Shown here piece by piece: positions 1-8,006 of a stretch of DNA of 46,864 nt. Position numbers and translations under genes: made by a program. A model generated the notes under the pieces. It did no database searches and was not told where the DNA came from. It was given only the letters and a program-made list of their open reading frames with translations. Source of the DNA: Dehalococcoidia bacterium (GTDB lineage: Bacteria; Chloroflexota; Dehalococcoidia; UBA2979); the NCBI GenBank assembly GCA_028279505.1, contig JANQNP010000007.1:1-46864 (forward strand). The letters are read 5' to 3'. Within the stretch, counting starts at the first letter, position 1; the number at the start of each line of letters is the position of its first letter.

Positions 1-350
1 CCGAGGTCGGTGGACCAGACCGCGGAGCCGTCGGTGCGGCGGAGGGCGTGGAGCGCGCCGCCATCGGCACGGACGATCGCGAGCTCGTCGGTGAGGGCGA
101 CAGGGAGACGGACGGGGCCCGCGACGGCGGCGCGCCAGACCTCGGTGCCAGTGGTGGCGTCGATGGCGAAGACGGCGCCGGACTCGTCGCCGACGTAGGC
201 GGTGCCGTCGCGGACCTCGATGGGCGCGACCACGGCGTCGTTGGCTTCGAAGCGCCAGTGGGTCGCCGGCTGGTTGCGGTCGATCAGGAGGATGACCGCG
301 GCGACGACGGCGGCGGCGAGCAAGCCGAGGGCGATCAGGACCTCGCGCAT
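1..350 (-). CDS. PQQ-repeat (beta-propeller) membrane-anchored protein, partial
   Basis: The reading frame is open to the left edge, so only the N-terminal ~116 residues are present. A hydrophobic segment at residues ~4-22 (LIALGLLAAAVVAVILL) is followed by blades of the type AYVGDESGAVFAIDATTG and ALHALRRTDGSAVWS. These match the PQQ-like/BamB beta-propeller repeat, which folds outside the cytoplasm. No catalytic function can be read from the fragment. The start shown is the ATG at 350. A TTG seven codons upstream (371) has a better purine-rich stretch before it and is a fair alternative. The gene is divergent from the phn transporter operon and probably unrelated to it. Confidence 0.7.
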   Translation of the reverse strand, partial: MREVLIALGLLAAAVVAAVILLIDRNQPATHWRFEANDAVVAPIEVRDGTAYVGDESGAVFAIDATTGTEVWRAAVAGPVRLPVALTDELAIVRADGGALHALRRTDGSAVWSTDL

Positions 351-675
351 GGCGAAGAGTTCACGGCGCAACGGCGGAGCTCCCTCGGGGGTCCCGCACA
401 GACCACGGCGGCCCCAGGGGCGGCCGTGGGCGGGGACCTCGCGAAGCTAGGGAGCCGCGGGTCAGGTCGCCTTAACGGGAGCGAAACGCATCACACGCGG
501 TGTGAGCCGGCGGGAGCGCCGGTTCGCTTAAGCCAACCTTTGCATTGCCCTAACTCGGTCCTGATGTGGCGGCTCGGGGCGGCTGCGAAGTTCCCCTCGA
601 ACAGCAGGTGGCCCCAGCCCCCTGAGCGAACCAGGACCACCGCGGCGCTCGGAGCGACGGCGGCGAGGAGGGCAC
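351..675 (+). promoter_or_regulatory. Upstream region of phnC with possible Pho-type operator
   Basis: This 325-base gap between divergent genes holds no credible gene. It contains CTTAACG at 471-477, a perfect 15-base palindrome TCACACGCGGTGTGA at 491-505, a short hairpin CCGGCG-ggag-CGCCGG at 507-522, and GGTTCGCTTAAGCC at 521-534. The last recurs as GGTTCGATTAAGAC at 12828-12841 in the phnG/response-regulator gap. TTAA-cored operators are known for PhoP (Bacillus) and SphR (cyanobacteria), so phosphate control is a reasonable inference. A strong ribosome binding site, GAGGAGGG, lies just before the phnC ATG. Confidence 0.5.
521..534 (+). promoter_or_regulatory. Putative Pho-type operator, copy 1
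   Basis: GGTTCGCTTAAGCC matches GGTTCGATTAAGAC at 12828-12841 at 12 of 14 bases. The two copies sit before the two halves of the same phosphonate island. The binding protein is not shown. The PhoB-like regulator at 12932 is the obvious candidate. Confidence 0.4.
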
Positions 676-1539
676 ATGCTCGAGATCAAGAACCTGAAGC
701 ATGTCTATCCGAACGGCTACGAGGCGCTGAACTCCGTCTCGTTGACCGTCGAGGATGGCGTCGTGGCGGCGATCATCGGCCGGTCGGGCGCCGGCAAGTC
801 GACGTTGCTGCGCTGCATCAACGGGTTGGAACGCGCGACCGCCGGGGAGATCCGGATCGACGGGGCGGATGTGGTGTCCGCCAGCGAGACCGAACTCCGC
901 GACATCCAGCGTCGCGTCGGGTTCATCTGGCAGGAATACAACCTGATCGAGCGGCTCTCGGTGATGCAGAACGTGCTCGCCGGCCGGCTGGGTCACCGCC
1001 GCAACTTCGCGTCACTGCTCTATCACTTCGGCGGCGACGACCGCGCTGTGGCGGTGCGGAGCCTGGAGCGGGTGAACCTGCTGCACCGTGCATCGCATCG
1101 TGCCGATCAACTCTCCGGGGGCGAGAAGCAGCGGGTCGGCATCGCGCGGGCGCTGACGCAGGGTCCGAAGGTGATCCTGGCCGACGAGCCGGTGGCGAGC
1201 CTGGATCCCGAGCTCTCAGAACAGGTGATCGCAGACCTCGCGCGGATCGCTCGCGACGAGGGCGTGCCGACGCTCGTCAACCTGCACGACGTCGAGTTGG
1301 CCACGCAGTTCTGCGAGCAGGTGATCGCGATCGCGCAGGGGACCGTCGTCTACGACGGGCCGCCGTCGGGGCTGACCGACGAGGTGCTCAACCGGACCTA
1401 CCGCTTCGACCGCGAGTGGAAGTCGTACTCACGCGGGGTGATCGGCGTCGGACCGACCTCGAATGGGAGCGCGCCAAGCGAGCGCGAGCTGGCCGAGGCG
1501 CTGGCGCCGGTGGGCGCGGGCGTCGGGAGCCAGAACTAA
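676..1539 (+). CDS. phnC: Phosphonate ABC transporter ATP-binding protein PhnC
   Basis: This is a 287-residue ABC ATPase that would energise uptake of phosphonates through PhnE with the binding protein PhnD. Walker A is GRSGAGKST (residues 35-43). The signature is LSGGEKQRVGIARAL (about 149), and Walker B is VILADEPVASLDP. The N-terminus (MLEIKNLKHVYPNG) and the position before phnE and phnD support phosphonate rather than phosphate or polyamine transport. The ATG has an excellent Shine-Dalgarno sequence 4 bases upstream. The last bases overlap the phnE start (TAATG), so translation is probably coupled. The C-terminal ~35 residues are low-complexity and somewhat longer than usual. Confidence 0.95.
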   Translation: MLEIKNLKHVYPNGYEALNSVSLTVEDGVVAAIIGRSGAGKSTLLRCINGLERATAGEIRIDGADVVSASETELRDIQRRVGFIWQEYNLIERLSVMQNVLAGRLGHRRNFASLLYHFGGDDRAVAVRSLERVNLLHRASHRADQLSGGEKQRVGIARALTQGPKVILADEPVASLDPELSEQVIADLARIARDEGVPTLVNLHDVELATQFCEQVIAIAQGTVVYDGPPSGLTDEVLNRTYRFDREWKSYSRGVIGVGPTSNGSAPSERELAEALAPVGAGVGSQN

Positions 1540-2462
1540 TGGCGGGTGCCGCCGGCACGTTCAACACCAGCGGGCAGATCAGCACCGCCGAGCGCGAGGA
1601 GCTGCTGCGGCCGTGGCCGAAGGCCTCGTTCGCGGGGTTTGGCCTCGTGGTCGGCATCATCGCCGTCTACTACTGGGGATTCCAGGGCACGAACGCATCG
1701 CCGGCGACCTTCGTCGAGGGCGTGCCGGCGATCTGGGACTTCGCCACGCGCATGTATCCGCCGGTCTTCGAGACCGAGGTACAGACGCTGCAGACGCCGT
1801 CGATTCCGCTCTTCTTCGGGATCGAGATCCCCCGGATCGGGATCGAAGGCATCACCTTCCAGTTCCCGATCATCATCTACGACATCATCGAGACGATTCA
1901 GATGGCGGTGATCGGCAGCACCGGCGCCATCTTCCTCTCGATCCCGTTCGCGCTTCTGGCCGCGCGCAACATCGCGCCGCATCCGATCGTCTACCAGACG
2001 ACGCGGATGCTCCTGAACATCAACCGCGCGATCCCGGACATCATTTTCGCGCTGATCTTCGTCGCCGCCGTGGGCCTCGGTCCGTTCGGCGGGGTGCTCG
2101 CGATCGCCATCGGTTCGGTGGGGTTCATGGGCAAGGTCTACGCGGAGGCGATCGAGGCGATCGACCCGGAGCAGGTGAAGGCGATTCGGGCGACCGGGGC
2201 GTCGCGGACGCAGACGGTGGTGTACTCCGTCTTCCCGCAGGCGATGCCCATGATCACCTCGTACTCCCTGCTGCTGTTCGAGTCGAACGTGCGCTCGGCG
2301 ACCATCCTCGGGCTGGTCGGGGCGGGCGGCGTCGGCTTCACCATCACCAAGTACATGTCGCTGTTCCAGTACGACAAGCTGCTCGGCGCGCTGATCTTCA
2401 TCGTGCTGATGGTGACGATCGTCGACCGGCTCAGCGACTACATCCGCGGAAAACTCATCTAG
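1539..2462 (+). CDS. phnE: Phosphonate ABC transporter permease PhnE
   Basis: This 307-residue inner-membrane permease has about six hydrophobic segments. An N-terminal helix (FAGFGLVVGIIAVYYWGF) and a periplasmic stretch come before the core. The permease EAA-type loop is visible as YAEAIEAIDPEQVKAIRATGA, where the ATPase docks. The C-terminal helix pair (ATILGLVGAGGVGFTI) is typical of PhnE. The ATG overlaps the phnC stop by one base. It functions with PhnC and PhnD to import phosphonates or related organophosphorus compounds. Confidence 0.95.
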   Translation: MAGAAGTFNTSGQISTAEREELLRPWPKASFAGFGLVVGIIAVYYWGFQGTNASPATFVEGVPAIWDFATRMYPPVFETEVQTLQTPSIPLFFGIEIPRIGIEGITFQFPIIIYDIIETIQMAVIGSTGAIFLSIPFALLAARNIAPHPIVYQTTRMLLNINRAIPDIIFALIFVAAVGLGPFGGVLAIAIGSVGFMGKVYAEAIEAIDPEQVKAIRATGASRTQTVVYSVFPQAMPMITSYSLLLFESNVRSATILGLVGAGGVGFTITKYMSLFQYDKLLGALIFIVLMVTIVDRLSDYIRGKLI

Positions 2463-2536
2463 CTCACTGACGGGCGCGCCACCGAGGCCACCTGGCCGCT
2501 GCGCGTCCGAATTCAGAGGGGACGAAAGGCAGGGAG

Positions 2537-3667
2537 ATGACTAGAAGCTGGAGTATGAAACTCCTGACGATGCTGGGAGCGGCGACGCTGCTCCTGGGCG
2601 CCGCCTGCTCCGACGAGGCGGACGGTTCGACTCCGGAGTCAACGACGGCACCGCCGGAGGCGACGACCGCAACGAACGCGGCCGGTTCCGAGCCGACCTC
2701 GGAAGCGACGGCGGCACCGACGGAAGACCCGCGCGCCGATTGGCCGGACGAGTTCCTGCTGGGGATGTTCGGCGGTGACGACGCCGAGGAGACCCTCGAG
2801 CGCAACGAGCCGCTGCGCGAGAAGCTCGAGGCGGGCCTCGGGATGCCGGTGACGATCTTCACCGGCACCTCGTACAACGCCGTGATCGAGGCGATGCGGG
2901 CCGACCGTGTCGACGCGATGGTGGTTGGCCCCTTCTCCTACATCCTCGCGGTGCAGGAAGCCGACGCCGAGGCGATCGCCGTCTTCCAGGGCTGCAGCAG
3001 CAGCGAAGACCCGTGCGAGTACACGGAAGGCCGCCCGACGCACTACCAGAGCGTCATCTTCACGAAGAAGGGCAACGGCATCGAGAGTCTGGACGACATC
3101 ATCGGGCAGGGCTTCAACTTCGTTGACCCGGCCTCGACGTCCGGTCACCTCGCACCGAAGACGCTGCTGATCCAGCGTGGCTACGACCCCGACGAGCAGT
3201 TCGAAACCGTGTTCGCGGGCTCGCACCCAACCTCGGTGCTCTCGGTCTACAACGACAAGGCCGACGCGGGCGCGACCAACGAGGGCAACCTGACGCGGCT
3301 CGCGGCCGAGGGCCAGGTGGACGTCTGCCTGTGGCCGGACGGTGAGATCAACCAGCCGCGCACGCAGGAGTACATCCAGCAGACATTCGACGACTGCCCG
3401 GACGGCAGCATCGCCATCCTCGCGGTCACGGACCCCATCCCGTCGACGCCCTTCGGCATCCGCACCGAGTTGCCGCAGTCCTTCAAGGACGCCGTCTACG
3501 ACATCATCGTTGGGCTCAAGGGCGACCCCGAGTACGTCGAAGAGCGCCGCGCCTGGTTCGTCGACCCGACCGAGGACCTCGGCATCGAGCGGCTGGACCA
3601 GTACTACAACTCGCTCCGCGACATCGCGAAGCTGCTCGACCTCGACCTGAACGAGCTGGGCAGCTAG
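2537..3667 (+). CDS. phnD: Phosphonate-binding lipoprotein PhnD
   Basis: This 376-residue extracytoplasmic solute-binding protein has a lipoprotein signal with lipobox LGAAC (Cys ~24). A Ser/Thr/Glu/Ala-rich linker (~25-68) precedes the PhnD/PhnS-type type-2 periplasmic binding fold: FTGTSYNAVIEAMRADRVDAM, then FVDPASTSGHLAPK, the phosphonate-loop region typical of the family. It delivers substrate to PhnCE. The linker is as expected for a lipoprotein anchored in a single membrane or a thick envelope. An internal ATG seven codons in is less well placed. The binding specificity (2-aminoethylphosphonate, methylphosphonate or phosphite) cannot be read from sequence. Confidence 0.93.
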   Translation: MTRSWSMKLLTMLGAATLLLGAACSDEADGSTPESTTAPPEATTATNAAGSEPTSEATAAPTEDPRADWPDEFLLGMFGGDDAEETLERNEPLREKLEAGLGMPVTIFTGTSYNAVIEAMRADRVDAMVVGPFSYILAVQEADAEAIAVFQGCSSSEDPCEYTEGRPTHYQSVIFTKKGNGIESLDDIIGQGFNFVDPASTSGHLAPKTLLIQRGYDPDEQFETVFAGSHPTSVLSVYNDKADAGATNEGNLTRLAAEGQVDVCLWPDGEINQPRTQEYIQQTFDDCPDGSIAILAVTDPIPSTPFGIRTELPQSFKDAVYDIIVGLKGDPEYVEERRAWFVDPTEDLGIERLDQYYNSLRDIAKLLDLDLNELGS

Positions 3668-3725
3668 GGGGCGCAGTCCGCACGAGCGCCGTGGATCCCT
3701 CCTGGCGCGACGCTCGTGACCCTCA

Positions 3726-3755
3726 GTCCCCCGCCGGTGGATGCCGGCGGGGGAC
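3726..3755 (+). terminator. Strong hairpin after phnD
   Basis: GTCCCCCGCCGG, a 6-base loop and CCGGCGGGGGAC form a perfect 12-bp stem followed by ATTGCTTTCTC. It lies 59 bases after the phnD stop and 62 before the acetyltransferase start. It can end or attenuate the phnCED message before the downstream genes. Confidence 0.7.
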
Positions 3756-3817
3756 ATTGCTTTCTCGACCACCACGCGGCCGGCGCTGAACCGGCCGCTC
3801 GCGAACAAGGAACAGCC

Positions 3818-4471
3818 ATGACGACGACTGAAGCGAAGCCGACGGGCGCGCAGCACCCGACCGGTTACGTCCTCTCCGAGGAGCCGACCGTGCACCCGAC
3901 CGCGCGGATCAAGGACTCCGTCCTCGGGAAATGGACGCAGATCGGGCCGAACGCGAGCATCGCGGAGAGCACGATCGGCGACTACACGTATCTGGTGGAC
4001 TCGACCTCGACGATCTACGCGGAGATCGGGAAGTTCTGCTCGATCGCGTCGCACACGCGGATCAACCCCGGCAACCACCCGATGCACCGCGCGACGCAGC
4101 ACCACATGACCTACCGACGCATCGCGTACGGCTTCGGTGACGAGGACGACCTCGACTTCTTCCAGTGGCGGCGCGACGCGAAGGTGGTCGTCGGACATGA
4201 CGTCTGGATGGGCCACGGCGTCGTCGTGCTGCCTGGCGTCACGATCGGGACTGGCGCAGTGATCGCGGCCGGCGCCGTCGTCAGCAAGGACGTCGAGCCG
4301 TACACCGTCGTCGGCGGCGTCCCCGCGCAGCCGATCAAGGAGCGCTTCCCTCGCGAGATCGCCGAGGCGATGCAGCGCGTCGCCTGGTGGGACTGGAGCC
4401 GGGAGCTGCTCGAGGAGCAATTCGAGGACCTCAGCGGCGACGCGGCAGCCTTCGTCGAGAAGTACGGCTAA
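3818..4471 (+). CDS. Hexapeptide-repeat acetyltransferase of the phosphonate-operon family
   Basis: This 217-residue left-handed beta-helix transferase shows hexapeptide repeats from [13 protein letters not shown] through [13 protein letters not shown] and [20 protein letters not shown], plus the xenobiotic/CatB-type catalytic region [13 protein letters not shown] with the active-site His. Sequence and context match the phn_thr-fam (TIGR03308-like) proteins found next to C-P lyase genes. Their exact acceptor is not firmly known. One idea is N-acetylation of aminoalkylphosphonates, the job PhnO does elsewhere. The ATG at 3818 is preceded by AAGGA, and 3716 is rejected because it would read through the terminator hairpin. 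Confidence 0.85.
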   Translation: MTTTEAKPTGAQHPTGYVLSEEPTVHPTARIKDSVLGKWTQIGPNASIAESTIGDYTYLVDSTSTIYAEIGKFCSIASHTRINPGNHPMHRATQHHMTYRRIAYGFGDEDDLDFFQWRRDAKVVVGHDVWMGHGVVVLPGVTIGTGAVIAAGAVVSKDVEPYTVVGGVPAQPIKERFPREIAEAMQRVAWWDWSRELLEEQFEDLSGDAAAFVEKYG

Positions 4472-4486
4472 ATCGGCACCGCAGCG

Positions 4487-5281
4487 ATGCGCGTCGTCAC
4501 CATCAACACCTGGAAAGGCGACGGACCCTACCGCCGTCGCATGGAGCTCCTCGCCGAGCAGCTCCATGCGCTCGAGCCCGACGTTGTCGCGCTTCAGGAG
4601 TCGCTGCACACCCACGACGGCGCCCACTCGACACACGAAACCCTCGCCGAAGCCCTCGAAATGAACGCCGGCTTCGCCCCGGCGCGCGACAAGCGGCGCG
4701 TGATCGAGGACGAGCCTCATGCGAGCTGGTCAGGGCTTGCCGTGCTCAGCCGCTGGCCGATCACACCATCTCCGACCCTCGAACTCCCCGCAGACCCCGA
4801 GGATGGCGAGCGCGTCGCGCAGTCGGCCACACTCGACACCCCACACGGCACCGTCGCACTCGCCAATACCCACCTCACCCATCTCCGCACCCGGGACGAC
4901 CTCCGATGCGAGCAGCTGCGCGTCATTCTCGAGGCGATGCCCCCCGCCGAGGAGGCGGAAGCACGCTTGCTCTGCGGCGACCTGAACGCGCGGCCGGGCT
5001 CACCAGCCATCGAATACCTCGTGCGCGGCGATCACGGCTGGGACGCACGCCACGCTTGGACACAGAGCCAACGCCTCACCCCCCACGCGACGCTCTCGGA
5101 GCGCAATTCCTACGTCCGCGATGGGTTGGGTGCACACACGATCGACTACATCTGGACGCTCGCGCGCTCACCTCGGAAGCAGCCACGCCTCGTCGAGACC
5201 TGCATCGTCCTCGACGAGGCCGACGAGCACGGCTTCCACCCAAGCGACCACTTCGGCGTGATGGCGGAGTTCGAGCTGTAA
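4487..5281 (+). CDS. Endonuclease/exonuclease/phosphatase-fold hydrolase
   Basis: This 264-residue EEP-superfamily enzyme shows the fold's metal and catalytic motifs in order: TINTWKG (Asn), DVVALQES (metal Glu), LANTHLTH, CGDLNARPGS (Asp/Asn) and a terminal SDHFGVMAEFEL (Asp-His pair). Such enzymes hydrolyse phosphodiester or phosphomonoester bonds in nucleic acids, lipids or sugar phosphates. The gene starts 15 bases after the acetyltransferase, so it is probably co-transcribed and may process a phosphoester formed or taken up in this pathway. The role is inferred only. There is no signal peptide, so it acts in the cytoplasm. Confidence 0.85.
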   Translation: MRVVTINTWKGDGPYRRRMELLAEQLHALEPDVVALQESLHTHDGAHSTHETLAEALEMNAGFAPARDKRRVIEDEPHASWSGLAVLSRWPITPSPTLELPADPEDGERVAQSATLDTPHGTVALANTHLTHLRTRDDLRCEQLRVILEAMPPAEEAEARLLCGDLNARPGSPAIEYLVRGDHGWDARHAWTQSQRLTPHATLSERNSYVRDGLGAHTIDYIWTLARSPRKQPRLVETCIVLDEADEHGFHPSDHFGVMAEFEL

Positions 5282-5296
5282 CCGCCTCGCTCGTGT

Positions 5297-5890
5297 CTAC
5301 AACGCTGAGCGAGCCGCGTTAGCTCCTGCGGATGGCAGAGGTGGTAGATCGATCCCCCTCGCGATGTCCGCCCAGCCAACCGAATCAAGCGACGGGAAGT
5401 ACTCCACCCGATCCACAACACCCAACAAGTCCTTGTTCAGTGACTTCGTCCACCCAACAGCGAAAACTCGAGGACCTATCTCAGTCAGTCGCGATGCCAG
5501 AGGCACGAAGTCTCCATCGCCCGAGAGGATGAAAGCGGCGTCGAAGTGACCACGGATCCCGTAGTAGAGAGCGTCAGCCGTCAAAGCAACATCAACGCCG
5601 AGTTGACGCCGACTCTTTCCCCTACTGACAGCCCCACGTACGACCCTCGTATCGACCTCACGTTCGTTCCGATCTAGCCAGAGTTCCACGTCACTGTCGG
5701 CCGGCGCGTCGTACAGGAAGGTCCGAACGATCTCCGGACGCGGTCCTCTCGACCAGGGGATCTTCTCTACCAGGCGCCAAACGGCGATCTCCTGCCACGC
5801 GTCCTCGAGATCCTCACGGAGGTAGCCGCCATCAACGAAGGCGTAGGCCCGTAGCGGCGCTCGACTAGTTCCGGGCTGGCTGAGGCCCAT
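5297..5890 (-). CDS. NYN (PIN-like) domain protein, putative RNase
   Basis: This 197-residue protein fits the NYN/LabA-DUF88 group of PIN-like nucleases. The acidic metal sites are seen as AYAFVDGGYLR, VDVALTADAL and AFILSGDGDFVPLA. The family cleaves RNA, but neither substrate nor partner is known here. The ATG at 5890 has GGGGGA five bases upstream. A GTG at 5962 would add 24 unconvincing residues. Codon use differs from the neighbours, with more A/T in third positions and codons such as AGA, CTA, ACT and AGT. The gene sits exactly at the convergence of the two phn strings, 15 bases from the EEP gene, which suggests insertion by transfer. Confidence 0.8.
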   Translation of the reverse strand: MGLSQPGTSRAPLRAYAFVDGGYLREDLEDAWQEIAVWRLVEKIPWSRGPRPEIVRTFLYDAPADSDVELWLDRNEREVDTRVVRGAVSRGKSRRQLGVDVALTADALYYGIRGHFDAAFILSGDGDFVPLASRLTEIGPRVFAVGWTKSLNKDLLGVVDRVEYFPSLDSVGWADIARGIDLPPLPSAGANAARSAL

Positions 5891-5975
5891 CGCTATCCCC
5901 CAACGAATGTTGCACGATCGAACGTAGCACTCGGCAACGAGCGCAGCGGAGCTGGGCCACACTTCACGGGAGGGG

Positions 5976-6734
5976 CTAGATCGAGATCTTGAGACCGGGC
6001 CGCGCCGCCACGACGTGGCCGCGGAAGGTGCTGGCCGCCTCGCGACAAGCGAGGTCGCGGTCGGCGGTGTACCAGAAGTGCGTGAGCACCAGCCGAGGCA
6101 CGCCTGCCTGTGTCGCCACGACCCCTGCTTGCTCAGCGCTGATGTGCGTCACCGGGTCGTGGTGAGAGGGTGCGCCGCCACCGAGTGTGTTCTCCGCGAG
6201 CAGCAGATCGGCGCCCCGCGCCAGCTCGATCAGCTCGTCGCACATCACCGTGTCCGAGGAGTAGGCGATCGTCCCGCTGCTCCCGCTGACGCGCATCCCG
6301 AACGACCGAATGCCGTGCACGACCTCGTGAGGGCGAACGCACAGGCCATCGATCGCGTACTCCTGCCCCGGCTCGTAGTCGGTGAGCTGGAGCGCGCCGG
6401 GGAAGAACGGTTGCGTACTGGAGATGGCCTCGGAGACGCGTTGGAGCTTGTCGCTGCCGCCGGGCGGTAAGTGCACGGGGATCTCGCGCGCGCCGGCGGC
6501 GCCGTAGCGGCGGCCGTAGCGCAGCGCGATCAGGTCGATGTAGTGGTCCGGGTGCATGTGGCTGACGAAGATCGCATCGATCGCCGACGGATCGACGTGC
6601 TCCTGGAGGCGACCGAGCGTGCCGCTGCCGCAGTCGAGCAGGACAGCGGTGTCGCCGTCCTGCACGAGGTAGCTGCTACAGGCGTCGCCGGGCGCCGGCT
6701 GGGATGCCGACGACCCGAGGATGGTGAGCTGCAT
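5976..6734 (-). CDS. MBL-fold metallo-hydrolase in the phnP position
   Basis: This 252-residue metallo-beta-lactamase-fold enzyme has the metal motif HMHPDH (residues 59-64), further ligands at EVVHG and SSDTVMCDE, and a terminal LTHFW. It follows phnM by 8 bases and is the last gene of the phnG-M string, where PhnP normally hydrolyses 5-phosphoribosyl 1,2-cyclic phosphate. Its length equals that of E. coli PhnP. However, the N-terminal cysteine cluster that binds structural zinc in E. coli PhnP is absent, and the start (MQLTILGSSAS) resembles general RNase Z-like hydrolases. I call it a PhnP functional candidate, not a certain PhnP. The long frame upstream to 7130 is shadow. Confidence 0.75.
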   Translation of the reverse strand: MQLTILGSSASQPAPGDACSSYLVQDGDTAVLLDCGSGTLGRLQEHVDPSAIDAIFVSHMHPDHYIDLIALRYGRRYGAAGAREIPVHLPPGGSDKLQRVSEAISSTQPFFPGALQLTDYEPGQEYAIDGLCVRPHEVVHGIRSFGMRVSGSSGTIAYSSDTVMCDELIELARGADLLLAENTLGGGAPSHHDPVTHISAEQAGVVATQAGVPRLVLTHFWYTADRDLACREAASTFRGHVVAARPGLKISI

Positions 6735-6742
6735 CAACGCGC

Positions 6743-7960
6743 CTATGCGGTCGCGACGAGTTCGCGGGTGCGAGTGACCTGAGCGCGCTCGGTGGCGTAA
6801 ACAGGCTGCCCTCGAGAGATGGTCGCGTGCACCAGGGGTCGGCCGTCGACGAGCTCGACGAGGGCGAGGTCGGCGCGGAGGCCGCGCTCGATGCGGCCGC
6901 GGTCGGTCATCTCGAAGGCGGCGGCCGCGTTTGCCGTGACCTTCTGGACCGCCTCGACGAGCGTGCAGTCGCCGGCGTCGGCGAGCTTGAAGACCGAGAG
7001 CAGCATCGAGGGCGCGTGGTAGTCGGCGCAGATGATGTCGGCGAGGCCGAGGCGGACCAGCTCCGCGGCGTCGGAGTTCCCGCTGGTGGAGCCGCCTCGG
7101 ACGATGTTGGGGGCGCCGACGGTGGTCCACATGCCGAGGTCGCGGGCCTTGCGGGCAGTCTCGTTGGTGATGGGGAACTCGGCGATCGTCGAGCCCATGC
7201 CGCGCATCAGCTCGACCTTCTCGGGGCTGTCGTCGTCGTGGGAGGCGATGATGAAGGTCTGGCGCTCGCGCTCCTCCTGCACCTTCGCGTAGACGGCCGG
7301 GATCGTCTCGGTGTCGTTCGCGCGTTCGTCGATGCGGCGCTGCAGCTCCGCGTCGGCGTCGAAGGTGGGGTCGTCGGCGCGGTAGGCCTGCAGCATCTTC
7401 TTGAACGCCTCAAGGTCGCGGTACTGGCCCTGACCGGGCGTGTGGTCGTTCAGCGAGAGGGTCTGGACGGGGAACCGACGCATCGAGTCGATCAGCGGGG
7501 CGATGCCCTCGGGGGTCCAGACATCGAGGCGATGGAGTACCTGGTGGTCGATCGGTGAGGTCTCGCGGTAGTCGCGGATGAGCTGCGTGCGGACCGCCGC
7601 GTCATCCACGGTGCGGTGGTTGCGGGCCATGTTCATGAAGGCCATGGCGTGGAACGAGGTGGTGACGCCGGCGGCGATCGAGCGTCGCTCGTAGTTGTGC
7701 AGCGCGAAGGCGGGTGGGAGGCCGGCGCGGGGGCGCGGGTTGACCTCGGCCTCGAGGCCATCGTTGTGGGTATCGATCAGGCCGGGCATCAGGTACATCG
7801 CGTGATCGGCATCGATGACCGCATCTGCGCGCTCGGTGTCGACGGCGGTGCAGGGCCCGAAGTCCTCGATCAGACCGTCGGCGATGAGGACGCTGCCGTC
7901 CTCGAGGATCTCGTCCTCGAGGATGAGATTGGCGTGGGTGATGGCGATGCGTTGGGACAC
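6743..7960 (-). CDS. phnM: Ribose 1-methylphosphonate 5-triphosphate diphosphatase PhnM
   Basis: This 405-residue amidohydrolase-superfamily enzyme removes diphosphate from the ribose-phosphonate triphosphate intermediate of the C-P lyase pathway. PhnM hallmarks are visible: ITHANLILEDEILEDGSVL, then LMPGLIDTHNDGLE with metal ligands around residues 65-70, and later FIIASHDDDSPEK and ICADYHAPSML. A GTG start at 7960, preceded by AGAGGA, gives the family's usual N-terminus. The frame to 8032 adds 24 residues of poor character. The C-terminus and the downstream phnP-position gene are only 8 bases apart, so they are co-transcribed. Confidence 0.93.
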   Translation of the reverse strand: MSQRIAITHANLILEDEILEDGSVLIADGLIEDFGPCTAVDTERADAVIDADHAMYLMPGLIDTHNDGLEAEVNPRPRAGLPPAFALHNYERRSIAAGVTTSFHAMAFMNMARNHRTVDDAAVRTQLIRDYRETSPIDHQVLHRLDVWTPEGIAPLIDSMRRFPVQTLSLNDHTPGQGQYRDLEAFKKMLQAYRADDPTFDADAELQRRIDERANDTETIPAVYAKVQEERERQTFIIASHDDDSPEKVELMRGMGSTIAEFPITNETARKARDLGMWTTVGAPNIVRGGSTSGNSDAAELVRLGLADIICADYHAPSMLLSVFKLADAGDCTLVEAVQKVTANAAAAFEMTDRGRIERGLRADLALVELVDGRPLVHATISRGQPVYATERAQVTRTRELVATA

Positions 7961-8006
7961 TTCGATTCCTCTACTCAGTTCCTGCCCACTCGAGTGGCGG
8001 CGCTCG

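Noticed and set aside
491..505. Palindrome TCACACGCGGTGTGA as a further copy of the IclR-type operator
   Set aside because: The half-sites resemble TCACA/TGTGA, but the centre is five bases rather than one and it is far from the catabolic island. More likely a separate element.
48..2462. An 804-residue open frame running through phnC into phnE
   Set aside because: Only its last 307 residues (from 1539) have PhnE likeness. The front is an off-frame shadow of the PQQ-protein gene, the promoter gap and phnC.
2639..4720. A 693-residue minus-strand frame opposite phnD and the acetyltransferase
   Set aside because: The composition is that of an antisense shadow. The plus-strand genes have clear signal peptides and motifs.
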